A stretch of DNA of 64,000 bases from Tillandsia leiboldiana. Taxonomy: Eukaryota > Streptophyta > Magnoliopsida > Poales > Bromeliaceae. Of the stretch, positions 44,499 through 56,973 are shown in pieces (the first letter of the stretch is position 1; each line of letters begins with the position of its first letter). Below the pieces are notes generated by a model. It was not told where the DNA came from. It made no database searches and saw only the letters and a program-made list of their open reading frames with translations. The translations under genes and the position numbers were made by a program. The stretch is from the NCBI GenBank assembly GCA_029204045.2, contig JAQNDB010000126.1:68670-132669 (forward strand), in the 5' to 3' direction.

Positions 44499-47400
44499 TC
44501 ATCAGGGGGACGGCTCTATCGTGACAGGCTCACTGGATCGTCCCGACATCTCACCACCCGACAGACCTGCAACAGTCACCCGAGGGTGTGAGACACACCG
44601 GAGTGTATCCCAGTGGGCACGACGAGCCGAGAAGTAGCTAATCGTACCTACTGGGTACTAAAATCTGCGGATAGTAAAGATCTATAGGTACAGCTGAAAA
44701 GAAAGATCTACTAATAATCAAGAGTATCCACAGATAAGCTAACTAGGCAGGTAATCAATCATAAGGAACTGCAGATAAGTAATACTGAAAGTCAGGGTAT
44801 CACAATGATAATCGATCATAATAACTGTAGATCATACATGCTGGAAATCAGGATAATGTCTATCAGGAACATGCATAAAGAACTGCAAGCGATCAAAGTA
44901 TATCTACAGATAATAATGCTGGAAATCAACATAACTGAACAACAATGGTACGAAGTAGGCATCATGCATCAAAGACAGAACCCAAGTACCCAATCAATGC
45001 CAGTATTGGTCGCGAGGACCTCAGGCACATACCACCTGTCTGGCACCTAGCTGGCTGACATAACCCCGCACCCACTGGTGCCTAACTGGGGGCTCACGGG
45101 TCCATCTCAAGACCACTTTACCGGTAAAGAACACTGTGACGGTGGCCAAACCGTCCGTGTACGTGACGTACAGCGTGCGTGGTAGTCACATGCTATGCTC
45201 AAGCTCGCGGTCTAATGACCGGGTAGTTGGCAATAAGCCAAGATCCCAACAGGGAAATCATCTATCGTGTCGATCAGAATCTATCATGCATATCGGAACA
45301 TCAAGTAGTATCTATCAATCATGCATATCGGAATATCGAATAGTATCCAACAATCAGGATCAATCAATCATGCATATCGGAATATCAACAATAAATCGGC
45401 TGACAGGAATCAACAAGTGCCATCAAATCATGCAGATCTATATACTGAAAAAGCTGATGAATAGATATGTATATGGTATGTCTCATGAAGATCAAGGTCT
45501 ATCAGAAATATAAAAACTGATAAACAGGTACATAAGATATGTCTCACGTAGATCAAGATCTATCAGGACTAATCATAGGGCATGTCAATACAATCATCAA
45601 GGCTAACCTAGATAAAATCAGCAGGTATATATGATGAGTCTAAAAGAATCAATGTCTATCAGGAGATCATGTGATATATATGCAGTCATCATAGGTCGTA
45701 TCGGTATAATTCGCAGGCTGGTCAAAAAGCAGGTGTCCGACTGGACTAAAGCAACCAGATGGCCGAATAGATCAAGCCCGGACCGAAGATAACCCACCTG
45801 GATGGAGGCAGATCCTCGAACTCCCGCACAGCTACTGGGAGGCTGGTGCTGAACAGCTGGGCCCTGAATCAGAAGCTATAATCAGTAATGGACTCACACA
45901 TACCCATCCCGACGACACGACAGTAACGGAGCGTTTATACGGGACAATATTGCCGATTTACCGTACAAAGTCTAACCCTCGATCAATGAGGACCTACTAA
46001 ACTCTAACAAGATGCCTAGTAGGTGTGTAAACGCTGTCTAAAGACAGCCAGCAAGTCCGAATTGCGTTTTAGTCCAAAACATATTTTTGTTTGCATAAAA
46101 TCATTAAATTAAACCACTGTTTCGACTCGTTCTTGAAATCCGGGGGTCCAAAAGCTGCGCCGTAAGTTTCAGCGCATCAGTTACGACGAGACCCAGGCCG
46201 TGCTCACCAGAATTGGGCCGAGACCAGGCCCATTTACAAGTTGGCCCAAAAGCATTAGAGTTCAATTCACAACTATGCTAGAACTCAATATAAACTTGGT
46301 CAAATCCAGAGATAAGTGGAGCATCATATACTGGAAGGTAAGTGGAGTTGAGGGCTCACCTGAGGGGTGCCTGAGATTGGTCGGAGCAGTTGCCGGAGCA
46401 AGGTGGTGCACCAACTCAACCAAGCCAAGGCTCGGGTTGGAGGTTCTTGGAGCAACTCCGGTTCAGACCTACTACAAAGTGGAGCACCATGTCACATTAA
46501 GTCCCAGAAGGCATTTAGTCCATGTGGGGGTCGATCCCCGGCGGCCGGAGGCGGCGGTGGCCGGAGACAAGCCCGAAATGGGTGGCTCGGGTGCAAGCAG
46601 AGAAACCGATCTACAGGGATCACCCTGGCCCAAAATAAAATCATGGAAATATTTAAACTCTTATTTAGGGCTTACCTGCAGAGGTGGCCGGAGTCCAGAC
46701 CGCCAGAGATGGCCGGAGTGGAAGCTGGGAGCAACCTCGGGTGCAACTGTACAAGTACAAAACCCGACGTCAAGGTCCACATGCAAGAGGATGGAGGAGC
46801 TCACAAGGATCAGAGGAGCTCACCAGAGTGTTTTTCCGGCGTCCGGGGGCGTCGGCAAGGCGCGGCGGCGGAGCTCGGGGAAGCTCCAATGGCCGTTAAT
46901 GGCGGTTTCCGGCGCGGCGGCTCCGGGCCGGTGCAACCTGGACCAAAAGGTCTGTTCCAACGTGGTGAGGCTCGGTGCAGTGGTGGCCGGCGTCGGGAGG
47001 CCGCGGCGGCGCCGGACGGCGATGATCGGCACAAATGCCAAAATCCGGTTTCTAGGGCAGTCTCGCGCGGGCCCGATCTTGATCCGATCGCCCTCCAGCT
47101 TCGTGGGGATGCTAAAGTCGACGAGAGGACACGAATCAACGGTGCTGATCTGATTTTTATCGGTCGGATGCAACCCGTGAGCAATCCCGACCAATTAGTG
47201 GTATTCCGGCAATACCTCGCTCCCGCCGGCAACCGGATGGACGGCGACGGCTGGGACAACATGAGGATGATCCCCTCAGTGTCAGGAACATGTTGCTAGG
47301 GTTTATGGACCAACTTAAAACAATTATTTTTAAAACTTACCCCGCCGGAGTTTGGAAAGGAGAAGGATCTCCCACGGCGGCGCGCGGCGGCGGCTGGGGG

Positions 47401-48491
47401 TCGGTTCATCCCGGGCTCGGCTGCGGCTTCACCGAGGAGTCCTCAGGTACAGACTTGATCAAGTTGAGCCCCTCCCAACACCCTCCTCACCAAGACACCC
47501 GAGAGCAGGTGATCTTTGAGGTTTTCTTCTCCGGCGACGTGGTGGCGGCCGGTGCGGGGAAACTCCGGGGAACACGGCAGAGATGGGAAGGTCTGTTGCA
47601 GGGGTTGCGGCTAGGCTGTGGGCACTAGGGTTTGTTGAGAAACCTAAGCTCGAATGCATGCATATATAGGGTTTTTGCCAACTCTGCAATTTAGCCCTTC
47701 AAGCTTTGGTATTCAGGGTTAAGTCCCTTACAGTAGCTTTCTTTTACATCCAGGTCCCTCTCCACAGAGGTGGCACGCATTTCGAGGCAGGACATAGGGT
47801 TCTATGTGCAATTTTCCCCTTTTCGCCTTATTTCACGCTTTTCGAGGCGATCCGATCGTCGAAACGAAAAATGGACTGCGCCATGACGTCCGGCTCGACG
47901 AGACCTATCAGGTAGCGATTTTGGTTCGCTAAAATTTAGCTCAAAAATTTTTAAATTCCATCTTATACTGTAAATTATACAGTTCGGCACGCTTTACGAT
48001 GCTTTAGGGTCGTCAAACGGAAATTCCGTCAGCGCCATTGCGTCCAGATCGTCGAAACGGATCAAATCGACTATTTGGATCGCTATGTTCGGACTCCGAA
48101 CAGTGAAATAGTGCTTGTTGCAATCGACGGAGTCAAAAACTTAGGGGCTACTGTTCATCTACAGTGTTAACTTAAGTAATACTGTGCACAGAGCACTGTT
48201 ACGTTGGTCGCGGTAATTCGTCCGCTTCTTCGCTGATTCCTGAAAGATCCGACCGTCAGATCGAAAAGTGCTGAATATGAATTTCGCTCAGTTCGACGAG
48301 ACGATCACAACAGTCATCTCGGAATTCCAAGATTATGTCCGGATTTGAAGATAGTCTTTTGTCTAGTGAATAGTGCAACTTGCACACTGGCGATTGACCA
48401 ATTAGGTCAACAAAGGTCCTTTGAATTCAAAACTAGCTCAAAATTCACTTTTGATCTATTTATTAAAAATAAGATATTTCGAGTTTCTACA
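44499..48491 (-). repeat. Element D 5' LTR, part 2
   Basis: It continues the LTR cut at 12106, colinear with 6884-10842, and retains the 30-bp block deleted in the left copy. TATATATG (minus) is at 47661-47668. As the 5' LTR in minus orientation it would have driven D's transcript. Confidence 0.93.
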
Positions 48492-49358
48492 ATATATATA
48501 CAAATCTATATACAAATGTGTATATATATAAATCTATATACAAATTTATATATACAAATCTATATACAAATGTATATATATACAAATCTATATACAAATG
48601 TATATATATACAAATCTATATACAAATGAATATATATACAAATCTATATACAAATTTATATATACAAATCTATATACAAATGTATATACGTACAAATCTA
48701 TATACAAATGTATATATATACAAAGCTATATACAAATTTATATATATACAAATCTATATACAAATATATATATATACAAATCTATATACAAATGCATATA
48801 TATACAAATCTATATACAAATGTATATATGTACAAATCTATATACAAAGTTATATATATACAAATCTATATACAAATCTATATACAAATGTATATATGTA
48901 CAAATCTATATACAAATGTATATATATACAAATCTATATACAAATTTATATATACAAATCTATATACAAATATATATATATACAAATCTATATATAAATG
49001 TATATATATACAAATCTATATACAAATGTATATATGTACAAATCTATATACAAATGTATATATATACAAATCTATATACAAATGTATATATACAAATCTA
49101 TATACAAATGTATGTATGTACAAATCTATATACAAATGTATATATATACAAATCTATATACAAATGTATATATACAAATCTATATACAAATGTATATATG
49201 TACAAATCTATATACAAATGTATATATATACAAATCTATATACAAATTTATATATATACAAATCTATATACAAATTTATATATACAAATCTATATATAAA
49301 TGTATATATATACAAATCTAGATACAAATCTATATATATACAAATCTATATACAAATC
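48492..49358. repeat. AT-rich minisatellite, part 2
   Basis: Same repeat as 5849-6551. Flanked by the right end of D and the left end of F; its first five bases are D's duplicated ATATA and its last five the AAATC duplicated by F. Confidence 0.95.
49354..49358. repeat. Target-site duplication AAATC of the F complex
   Basis: AAATC at 49354-49358 and 61076-61080 brackets the whole three-LTR complex, not a single element. The motif is frequent in the array, so the match alone is modest evidence. Confidence 0.75.
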
Positions 49359-50017
49359 TGTAAGAATTCGAATTTTTATAAATAAATGAAAAGGGAAAAT
49401 AATGAAAGTCGAGTTGAATTTTGGATCTTAAAAGCACGAGTAGCCTCAGTGCCCCTTTTCTGCAGTGTAAATTGCACAGTTAGTGGGCCAGAAATATCAC
49501 CTTTCAATCCGAACCTGATCTCGAAGATCCGAGACCACGAGTGCGACCGTCTCGTCGAACTGAGTGAAAACCATATTGAACTTGTTCAGATCTGACGGTC
49601 GGATCTCCCAGAAATCGGCGTTGAAGCCGGCGGGACCCGCGACTTAAGTCGCGGGTAAAGTCGCGGGTACAAGTGAACAGTAAACCCTATTTTCGAGTCT
49701 CCTTCGCGCCAAAGTTGGCCATTGTGAGGTGCTAGTATTTTTCTGCGATAGAGCGCGGAAAAAGAAAGCCGACGGCGCGATCGGATCTGAAATCCGATAT
49801 CGGAATCTTCCGGAACGGAATTCAAAGTGATACGGTGATTAGTCGTGCATCGAAATCCGTGCAAAATATCTTGCACCCGTTAGAGATAAGGTGGGTTATC
49901 TCGTAGGGGATCATTAATTAGTTAATTAATTATCCCAGACGGAAAATAATAATTCTCTTACGTACAAATTAAAAGGTGAATTAATTAAAGGGAATTAATT
50001 AAAGATTTAATACGAGC

Positions 50018-50025
50018 TATATAAG
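50018..50025 (+). promoter_or_regulatory. TATA box of F LTR
   Basis: TATATAAG; same box at 54119-54126 and 58219-58226 in the other two LTRs. Each LTR could promote transcription, so the complex may give nested transcripts. Confidence 0.65.
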
Positions 50026-50682
50026 GGTTACCGATTAAAGAAAAGAAAAGAAAGAAAAAAAAAAAAAAAACCCTAATCGTTGAGAAGAGAAAAAAAGAAA
50101 AGAAAAGACGGAACCCTAACCGGAGGAGAAAATAAGGAAAGAGGGAGAAAGCGGAGGAACCCGATCGCCCCGATTGACGTCCGGAGACCGGAAGAACGAG
50201 ACGCCATCGTCTACGGGGAGCGGATCCGGGTCTCCAACGCCGAAAGGAAACAAGATCGGTTCTTTAATTCCGATAGATTGAGGTTAGTGGTCGTTAATCC
50301 TTTTGTAGAATTAATCGGGGGTTTTCCGTGTTCTTATAAGGTTGTTTTAATCGGTACATCGATCACGGATTTTTGTCGGGGTTTTGATCAACACTTTATT
50401 CTCGTTCTTGATCGGGTGTGATCGATGATTTTTATCGGATTTAATTGGTGGTTTTAATCGGTTTCTTTTTATCGGACCTCCGATCGACGTGTTGGTTGTT
50501 CGTGGATCAACGTTTTAGCCGTTAGATTTACCGCGGATTTATTCGGAGAAGAAATCGCGAAACGGGAGCGAAAACGGCGAAGAAAACCGCGAAATTAGGG
50601 TTTACTGTGCTTGTCCGTACAGCACGGTCCACGGGTCCAGGCGTGCACCCGGTGCATGCCCGCAGCGTCGGAAGCACCAGAC

Positions 50683-50806
50683 CCGGTGCACGGTTTCGTG
50701 CACCGGCCCGGCCCAAGGCGCGCGGTGCACGCCTCATGCGTGCACCCGGCGCACGCGCTTGCGGCCGAAGGGCAAGGACCCGGTGCACGCTCGGGTCGTG
50801 CACCGG
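50683..50806 (+). repeat. Duplicated CpG-rich hairpin in F LTR
   Basis: Arms CCGGTGCACG and CGTGCACCGG form a perfect 10-bp stem at 50683-50706 (loop GTTT) and again at 50780-50806 (7-nt loop), as part of a ~97-bp tandem duplication running to about 50875. Repeated in LTR copies 2 and 3. Confidence 0.85.
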
Positions 50807-51451
50807 CCCGGCCCGAGAAGCGCGGTGCACGCTTCCTGCGTGCACCCGGCGCATGCCGCCGCCGCCCGATGCCATAAACCCGGTCCACGCTTGCTCCTGT
50901 GCACCATCCGACAGCCCAAAGTTCGGTAGCTCCGTTTTTGCCCGTTTTTCCACCGTTTTGAGCGCCGTTTTCGCCGTTGGGATCATTATTTCCGTGGTTT
51001 TCTTGGCATGGCCACCTAGGATCTTTTTGGTCACTGTCGTGACGTCGGGATGGGTATGTGTGAGTCCCTTACTGATCATGGCTTCTTATTCAGGGCCCAG
51101 TTGTTTCGGCACCAGCCTCCCGGTAGCTGTGCGGGAGTTCGTGGATCTGCCTTCATCCAGGTGGGTTAGCTTCGGCCCGGGCTAGCTTTTTGGCCCTCTG
51201 GTTGCTTTAGTCCAGTCGGACCCCTGTTTTTGACTTCCCCGCTGATTATATGACCTATCTTGACATATCATGATGTCACTGTTGACATTGACCTGATTAG
51301 ACCTGTGATTGAGATTTCTTGTCACGATCAGCTGATTAACCTATACATATTCCCTGATTATTCCTGACTGATCCTGATTGATTGAGATATAGATTTGCAT
51401 GATTAGATGATACCTGTTGATTCCTGTCATTGAGATATTCTTGATATACGT

Positions 51452-51775
51452 CGATATGCATGATTGATTGATCCTGATTGATAGACACTACTCGATATGC
51501 ATGATTGATTGATCCTGATTGATAGACACTACTCGATATGCATGATTGATTGATCCTGATTGATAGACACTACTCGATATGCATGATTGATTGATCCTGA
51601 TTGATAGACACTACTCGATATGCATGATTGATTGATCCTGATTGATAGACACTACTCGATATGCATGAATGATTGATCCTGATTGATAGACACTACTCGA
51701 TATGCATGATTGATTGATCCTGATTGATAGACACTACTCGATATACATGATTGATTGATTCCGATGGATAGATAT
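51452..51775 (+). repeat. 41-bp minisatellite in F LTR
   Basis: Seven full 41-bp units (starts 51452, 51493, 51534, 51575, 51616, 51657, 51698) with CGATATGCATGATTGATTGA at the start, then a diverged partial unit. The same array is in LTR 2 and LTR 3. D has only scattered relatives of the motif (ATCATGCATATCGGAATATC, opposite orientation, 7670-7770), so expansion is specific to F. Confidence 0.92.
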
Positions 51776-51819
51776 AGACAGATGATTCCCTGTTGGGATT
51801 TCGGCGTGTGCCGACTACT

Positions 51820-52784
51820 CGGTCACTAGACCGTGAGATTGATCATTGTGACTTGCCATGCACTGCTGTACTTCACGAACATTGCCGGGGTCGCTCCCCG
51901 TGGCTATTGTTCTTTACCGGTAAAGTGGTCTGGAGGAAGGACCCGTGAGCCCCAGATAGCACATATGGGTGCGGGGTTATGTCAGTGGGATAGGTGCAGA
52001 GAGTGGTATGAGCCATGAGGTCCCCGTGACCAATAATGGCATTGGTTGGGTGCTTGATATTCTTGTGATTGATGCATAGATTATGTACTCCCATGTTCTA
52101 GCATGCTTTTCAGTACCTATTCCTGTTCTGTTATATTGGATTGGTTCTGGTATTTTCCGTACCTGTATATGTACTGTCACTTGATTATGCTTCATGCCAG
52201 TTCATTTCATATGCCAGCTTATGATTGATTACTTGCCTAGTTAGCTTATCTGTGGATTTTGATTATGAGTGGATGTTTATGTTTTCCAGCATGTATGATC
52301 TACAGTTATGATTAATTCCAGTATACTTACCTGCAGTTCTTATTCTGATTACTAGTAGACCTCTATGCTTTCCAGCTTTTCCTGTTGACTCTTACTATCC
52401 GCAGATTTTAGTACCCAGTAGGTACGATTAGCTGAAGCTCGGCTCGTCGTGCCCACTGGGATGCACTCCGGTGTATCTCACACCCTCGGGTGACTGTTGT
52501 AGGTCCGTCGGGTGGTGAGATGTCGGGATCCAGTGAGCCGATTACGATAGAGCTATCCCCATGAGCATTGTATATCGACGACTTCGGCAGACATTTACTT
52601 TCCGCATTTCATTCCAGTTTATCGTGAGTTAGACATTTTAAACTGATGATGTAATAACTTAATTTTGATTATTCCTGCTGAGTAGATTAGATTAGTTACT
52701 GATATATCTGTTGATCTCTGATGATGATTTTTAGCCGTGCATGTATAGGGGAGTCTTTGTCCTTGGGATAAAGAGTCTTCTATA
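51820..52784 (+). other. Conserved structured segment near the LTR 3' end
   Basis: Five inverted repeats occur in the same order in F, D and E. F positions: CGGTC-ACTA-GACCG (51820-51833), CTTTACCGGTAAAG (51912-51925), GTACC-CAGTA-GGTAC (52411-52425), CACCC-TC-GGGTG (52481-52492), and a compound hairpin at 52744-52784. D: 7588, 7496, 7024, 6957, 6645. E: 1892, 1800, 1315, 1248, 942. The compound hairpin keeps its shape while its inner stem changes sequence (F arms TCTTTGTCC/GGATAAAGA; D arms CCCTATC/GATAGGG). It lies downstream of the TATA box, so it is likely transcribed. Confidence 0.75.
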
Positions 52785-52872
52785 CGTGTGGCGGTCTGTT
52801 GCGCCCAGTTTGCAAACTCTGATTTCAAAAAAAAAAAATTTCAGACTTGATTTTAAAACTCGGGGCGTGACA

Positions 52873-53459
52873 GATTAGATGGTATCAGAGAAATAGGTAC
52901 ACGGTACCTAGGAAAATTGATTAGGAACTGGTTAGGATGAACCCTAGGATGACTTGTGACGTGAGAGCGCGGGGTATTTGTCTATGAGTATACAACAATT
53001 GTAGTTGTTGTGCTGTTATGATGGTGAGATAAGACTGAAGGGTCCAATATGCGGAGTAATGATGATAACTTGAGGATTTGATTCGATTTGTAGTGATTCG
53101 CACATTGTGTGTAAACTGATTTGGGGTCGCAATCTCCCCTGTCGATGTCTGAGTTGAGACTGGCGTCGCTAGAGACTGTGTAGGGAGGTATGTGATGTAC
53201 CTTCAGATGTGAGTGGTGTCCCCAACTAGTTGTTGGCGACAGATCTATGGTATTTCGCCTTTCTTTTGGTAAGCACGTTGGGCGGCCGACAACGTACTTC
53301 CGAAAGAACTGAGAAATACTTTGCCCTGTAATGGGGAATATTCAGATTGGGTCTAAATGAGTAGCCTGAGAGTTGTTGATATTTTTGTGACTGATTGTCA
53401 CTATTGCAAACTGGTTTAATTAAGTTTCAGGGACGAAACTTCCTTTTTGGTGGGAGAGA
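52873..53459 (+). other. F interior 1, non-coding (587 bp)
   Basis: It starts with GATTAGA and PBS TGGTATCAGAG (about 52880-52890) and ends with hairpin AGTTTC/GAAACT (53423-53440) and purine tract GGTGGGAGAGA. The middle matches the D interior in reverse complement. No coding frame of significance. Confidence 0.88.
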
Positions 53460-56400
53460 TGTAAGAATTCGAATTTTTATAAATAAATGAAAAGGGAAAA
53501 TAATGAAAGTCGAGTTGAATTTTGGATCTTAAAAGCACGAGTAGCCTCAGTGCCCCTTTTCTGCAGTGTAAATTGCACAGTTAGTGGGCCAGAAATATCA
53601 CCTTTCAATCCGAACCTGATCTCGAAGATCCGAGACCACGAGTGCGACCGTCTCGTCGAACTGAGTGAAAACCATATTGAACTTGTTCAGATCTGACGGT
53701 CGGATCTCCCAGAAATCGGCGTTGAAGCCGGCGGGACCCGCGACTTAAGTCGCGGGTAAAGTCGCGGGTACAAGTGAACAGTAAACCCTATTTTCGAGTC
53801 TCCTTCGCGCCAAAGTTGGCCATTGTGAGGTGCTAGTATTTTTCTGCGATAGAGCGCGGAAAAAGAAAGCCGACGGCGCGATCGGATCTGAAATCCGATA
53901 TCGGAATCTTCCGGAACGGAATTCAAAGTGATACGGTGATTAGTCGTGCATCGAAATCCGTGCAAAATATCTTGCACCCATTAGAGATAAGGTGGGTTAT
54001 CTCGTAGGGGATCATTAATTAGTTAATTAATTATCCCAGACGGAAAATAATAATTCTCTTACGTACAAATTAAAAGGTGAATTAATTAAAGGGAATTAAT
54101 TAAAGATTTAATACGAGCTATATAAGGGTTACCGATTAAAGAAAAGAAAAGAAAGAAAAAAAAAAAAAAAACCCTAATCGGTGAGAAGAGAAAAAAAGAA
54201 AAGAAAAGACGGAACCCTAACCGGAGGAGAAAATAAGGAAAGAGGGAGAAAGCGGAGGAACCCGATCGCCCCGATTGACGTCCGGAGACCGGAAGAACGA
54301 GACGCCATCGTCTACGGGGAGCGGATCCGGGTCTCCAACGCCGAAAGGAAACAAGATCGGTTCTTTAATTCCGATAGATTGAGGTTAGTGGTCGTTAATC
54401 CTTTTGTAGAATTAATCGGGGGTTTTCCGTGTTCTTATAAGGTTGTTTTAATCGGTACATCGATCACGGATTTTTGTCGGGGTTTTGATCAACACTTTAT
54501 TCTCGTTCTTGATCGGGTATGATCGATGATTTTTATCGGATTTAATTGGTGGTTTTAATCGGTTTCTTTTTATCGGACCTCCGATCGACGTGTTGGTTGT
54601 TCGTGGATCAACGTTTTAGCCGTTAGATTTACCGCGGATTTATTCGGAGAAGAAATCGCGAAACGGGAGCGAAAACGGCGAAGAAAACCGCGAAATTAGG
54701 GTTTACTGTGCTTGTCCGTACAGCACGGTCCACGGGTCCAGGCGTGCACCCGGTGCATGCCCGCAGCGTCGGAAGCACCAGACCCGGTGCACGGTTTCGT
54801 GCACCGGCCCGGCCCAAGGCGCGCGGTGCACGCCTCATGCGTGCACCCGGCGCACGCGCTTGCGGCCGAAGGGCAAGGACCCGGTGCACGCTCGGGTCGT
54901 GCACCGGCCCGGCCCGAGAAGCGCGGTGCACGCTTCCTGCGTGCACCCGGCGCATGCCGCCGCCGCCCGATGCCATAAACCCGGTCCACGCTTGCTCCTG
55001 TGCACCATCCGACAGCCCAAAGTTCGGTAGCTCCGTTTTTGCCCGTTTTTCCACCGTTTTGAGCGCCGTTTTCGCCGTTGGGATCATTATTTCCGTGGTT
55101 TTCTTGGCATGGCCACCTAGGATCTTTTTGGTCACTGTCGTGACGTCGGGATGGGTATGTGTGAGTCCCTTACTGATCATGGCTTCTTATTCAGGGCCCA
55201 GTTGTTTCGGCACCAGCCTCCCGGTAGCTGTGCGGGAGTTCGTGGATCTGCCTTCATCCAGGTGGGTTAGCTTCGGCCCGGGCTAGCTTTTTGGCCCTCT
55301 GGTTGCTTTAGTCCAGTCGGACCCCTGTTTTTGACTTCCCCGCTGATTATATGACCTATCTTGACATATCATGATGTCACTGTTGACATTGACCTGATTA
55401 GACCTGTGATTGAGATTTCTTGTCACGATCAGCTGATTAACCTATACATATTCCCTGATTATTCCTGACTGATCCTGATTGATTGAGATATAGATTTGCA
55501 TGATTAGATGATACCTGTTGATTCCTGTCATTGAGATATTCTTGATATACGTCGATATGCATGATTGATTGATCCTGATTGATAGACACTACTCGATATG
55601 CATGATTGATTGATCCTGATTGATAGACACTACTCGATATGCATGATTGATTGATCCTGATTGATAGACACTACTCGATATGCATGATTGATTGATCCTG
55701 ATTGATAGACACTACTCGATATGCATGATTGATTGATCCTGATTGATAGACACTACTCGATATGCATGAATGATTGATCCTGATTGATAGACACTACTCG
55801 ATATGCATGATTGATTGATCCTGATTGATAGACACTACTCGATATACATGATTGATTGATTCCGATGGATAGATATAGACAGATGATTCCCTGTTGGGAT
55901 TTCGGCGTGTGCCGACTACTCGGTCACTAGACCGTGAGATTGATCATTGTGACTTGCCATGCACTGCTGTACTTCACGAACATTGCCGGGGTCGCTCCCC
56001 GTGGCTATTGTTCTTTACCGGTAAAGTGGTCTGGAGGAAGGACCCGTGAGCCCCAGATAGCACATATGGGTGCGGGGTTATGTCAGTGGGATAGGTGCAG
56101 AGAGTGGTATGAGCCATGAGGTCCCCGTGACCAATAATGGCATTGGTTGGGTGCTTGATATTCTTGTGATTGATGCATAGATTATGTACTCCCATGTTCT
56201 AGCATGCTTTTCAGTACCTATTCCTGTTCTGTTATATTGGATTGGTTCTGGTATTTTCCGTACCTGTATATGTACTGTCACTTGATTATGCTTCATGCCA
56301 GTTCATTTCATATGCCAGCTTATGATTGATTACTTGCCTAGTTAGCTTATCTGTGGATTTTGATTATGAGTGGATGTTTATGTTTTCCAGCATGTATGAT

Positions 56401-56973
56401 CTACAGTTATGATTAATTCCAGTATACTTACCTGCAGTTCTTATTCTGATTACTAGTAGACCTCTATGCTTTCCAGCTTTTCCTGTTGACTCTTACTATC
56501 CGCAGATTTTAGTACCCAGTAGGTACGATTAGCTGAAGCTCGGCTCGTCGTGCCCACTGGGATGCACTCCGGTGTATCTCACACCCTCGGGTGACTGTTG
56601 TAGGTCCGTCGGGTGGTGAGATGTCGGGATCCAGTGAGCCGATTACGATAGAGCTATCCCCATGAGCATTGTATATCGACGACTTCGGCAGACATTTACT
56701 TTCCGCATTTCATTCCAGTTTATCGTGAGTTAGACATTTTAAACTGATGATGTAATAACTTAATTTTGATTATTCCTGCTGAGTAGATTAGATTAGTTAC
56801 TGATATATCTGTTGATCTCTGATGATGATTTTTAGCCGTGCATGTATAGGGGAGTCTTTGTCCTTGGGATAAAGAGTCTTCTATACGTGTGGCGGTCTGT
56901 TGCGCCCAGTTTGCAAACTCTGATTTCAAAAAAAAAAAATTTCAGACTTGATTTTAAAACTCGGGGCGTGACA
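53460..56973 (+). repeat. F LTR copy 2 (shared middle LTR)
   Basis: 3,514 bp; serves as 3' LTR of the left unit and 5' LTR of the right unit. Only a handful of differences from copies 1 and 3 were noticed (for example CACCCATTAG for CACCCGTTAG near 53979). Confidence 0.93.

Larger units (their letters stand above)
6552..48491 (-). mobile_element. Element D: non-coding large-LTR retrotransposon hosting A, B and C
   Basis: D has two nearly identical LTRs (6552-10842, and 11780-12106 continued at 44499-48491), a short interior (10843-11779) with a tRNA-Met PBS next to the right LTR, and matching flanks. PBS placement gives minus orientation. Without the nested elements D is about 9.5 kb. It has no recognisable gag or pol, so it must be moved by another element. 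Its terminus CTCGGGGCGTGACA, PBS context and pre-PPT hairpin match the gypsy elements A and B, which suggests a Tekay-type helper. The LTRs differ by a 30-bp indel and a modest number of substitutions. Confidence 0.9.
49359..52872 (+). repeat. F LTR copy 1
   Basis: It begins TGTAAGAATTCG and ends CTCGGGGCGTGACA. Order: AT-rich U3 start; TATATAAG at 50018; poly-A then AAACCCTAA (50068-50076, a telo-box-like motif) just downstream; GC-rich hairpin block (50620-50910); 41-bp minisatellite (51452-51775); conserved hairpin segment (51820-52784). Open frames of up to ~190 aa in the GC block run on both strands and look spurious. Confidence 0.93.

Noticed and set aside
50068..50076. Telomeric repeat AAACCCTAA
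   Set aside because: A single copy downstream of a TATA box is better read as a telo-box-like promoter motif than a telomere remnant.
50607..51185. 192-aa open frame in each F LTR (also 54708-55286, 58810-59388)
   Set aside because: It lies in the GTGCAC hairpin block with long frames on both strands; preservation reflects near-identity of the copies, not selection.
51452..51775. CRISPR-like regular repeat array
   Set aside because: Units are contiguous 41-bp tandem repeats with no unique spacers, inside a plant LTR.
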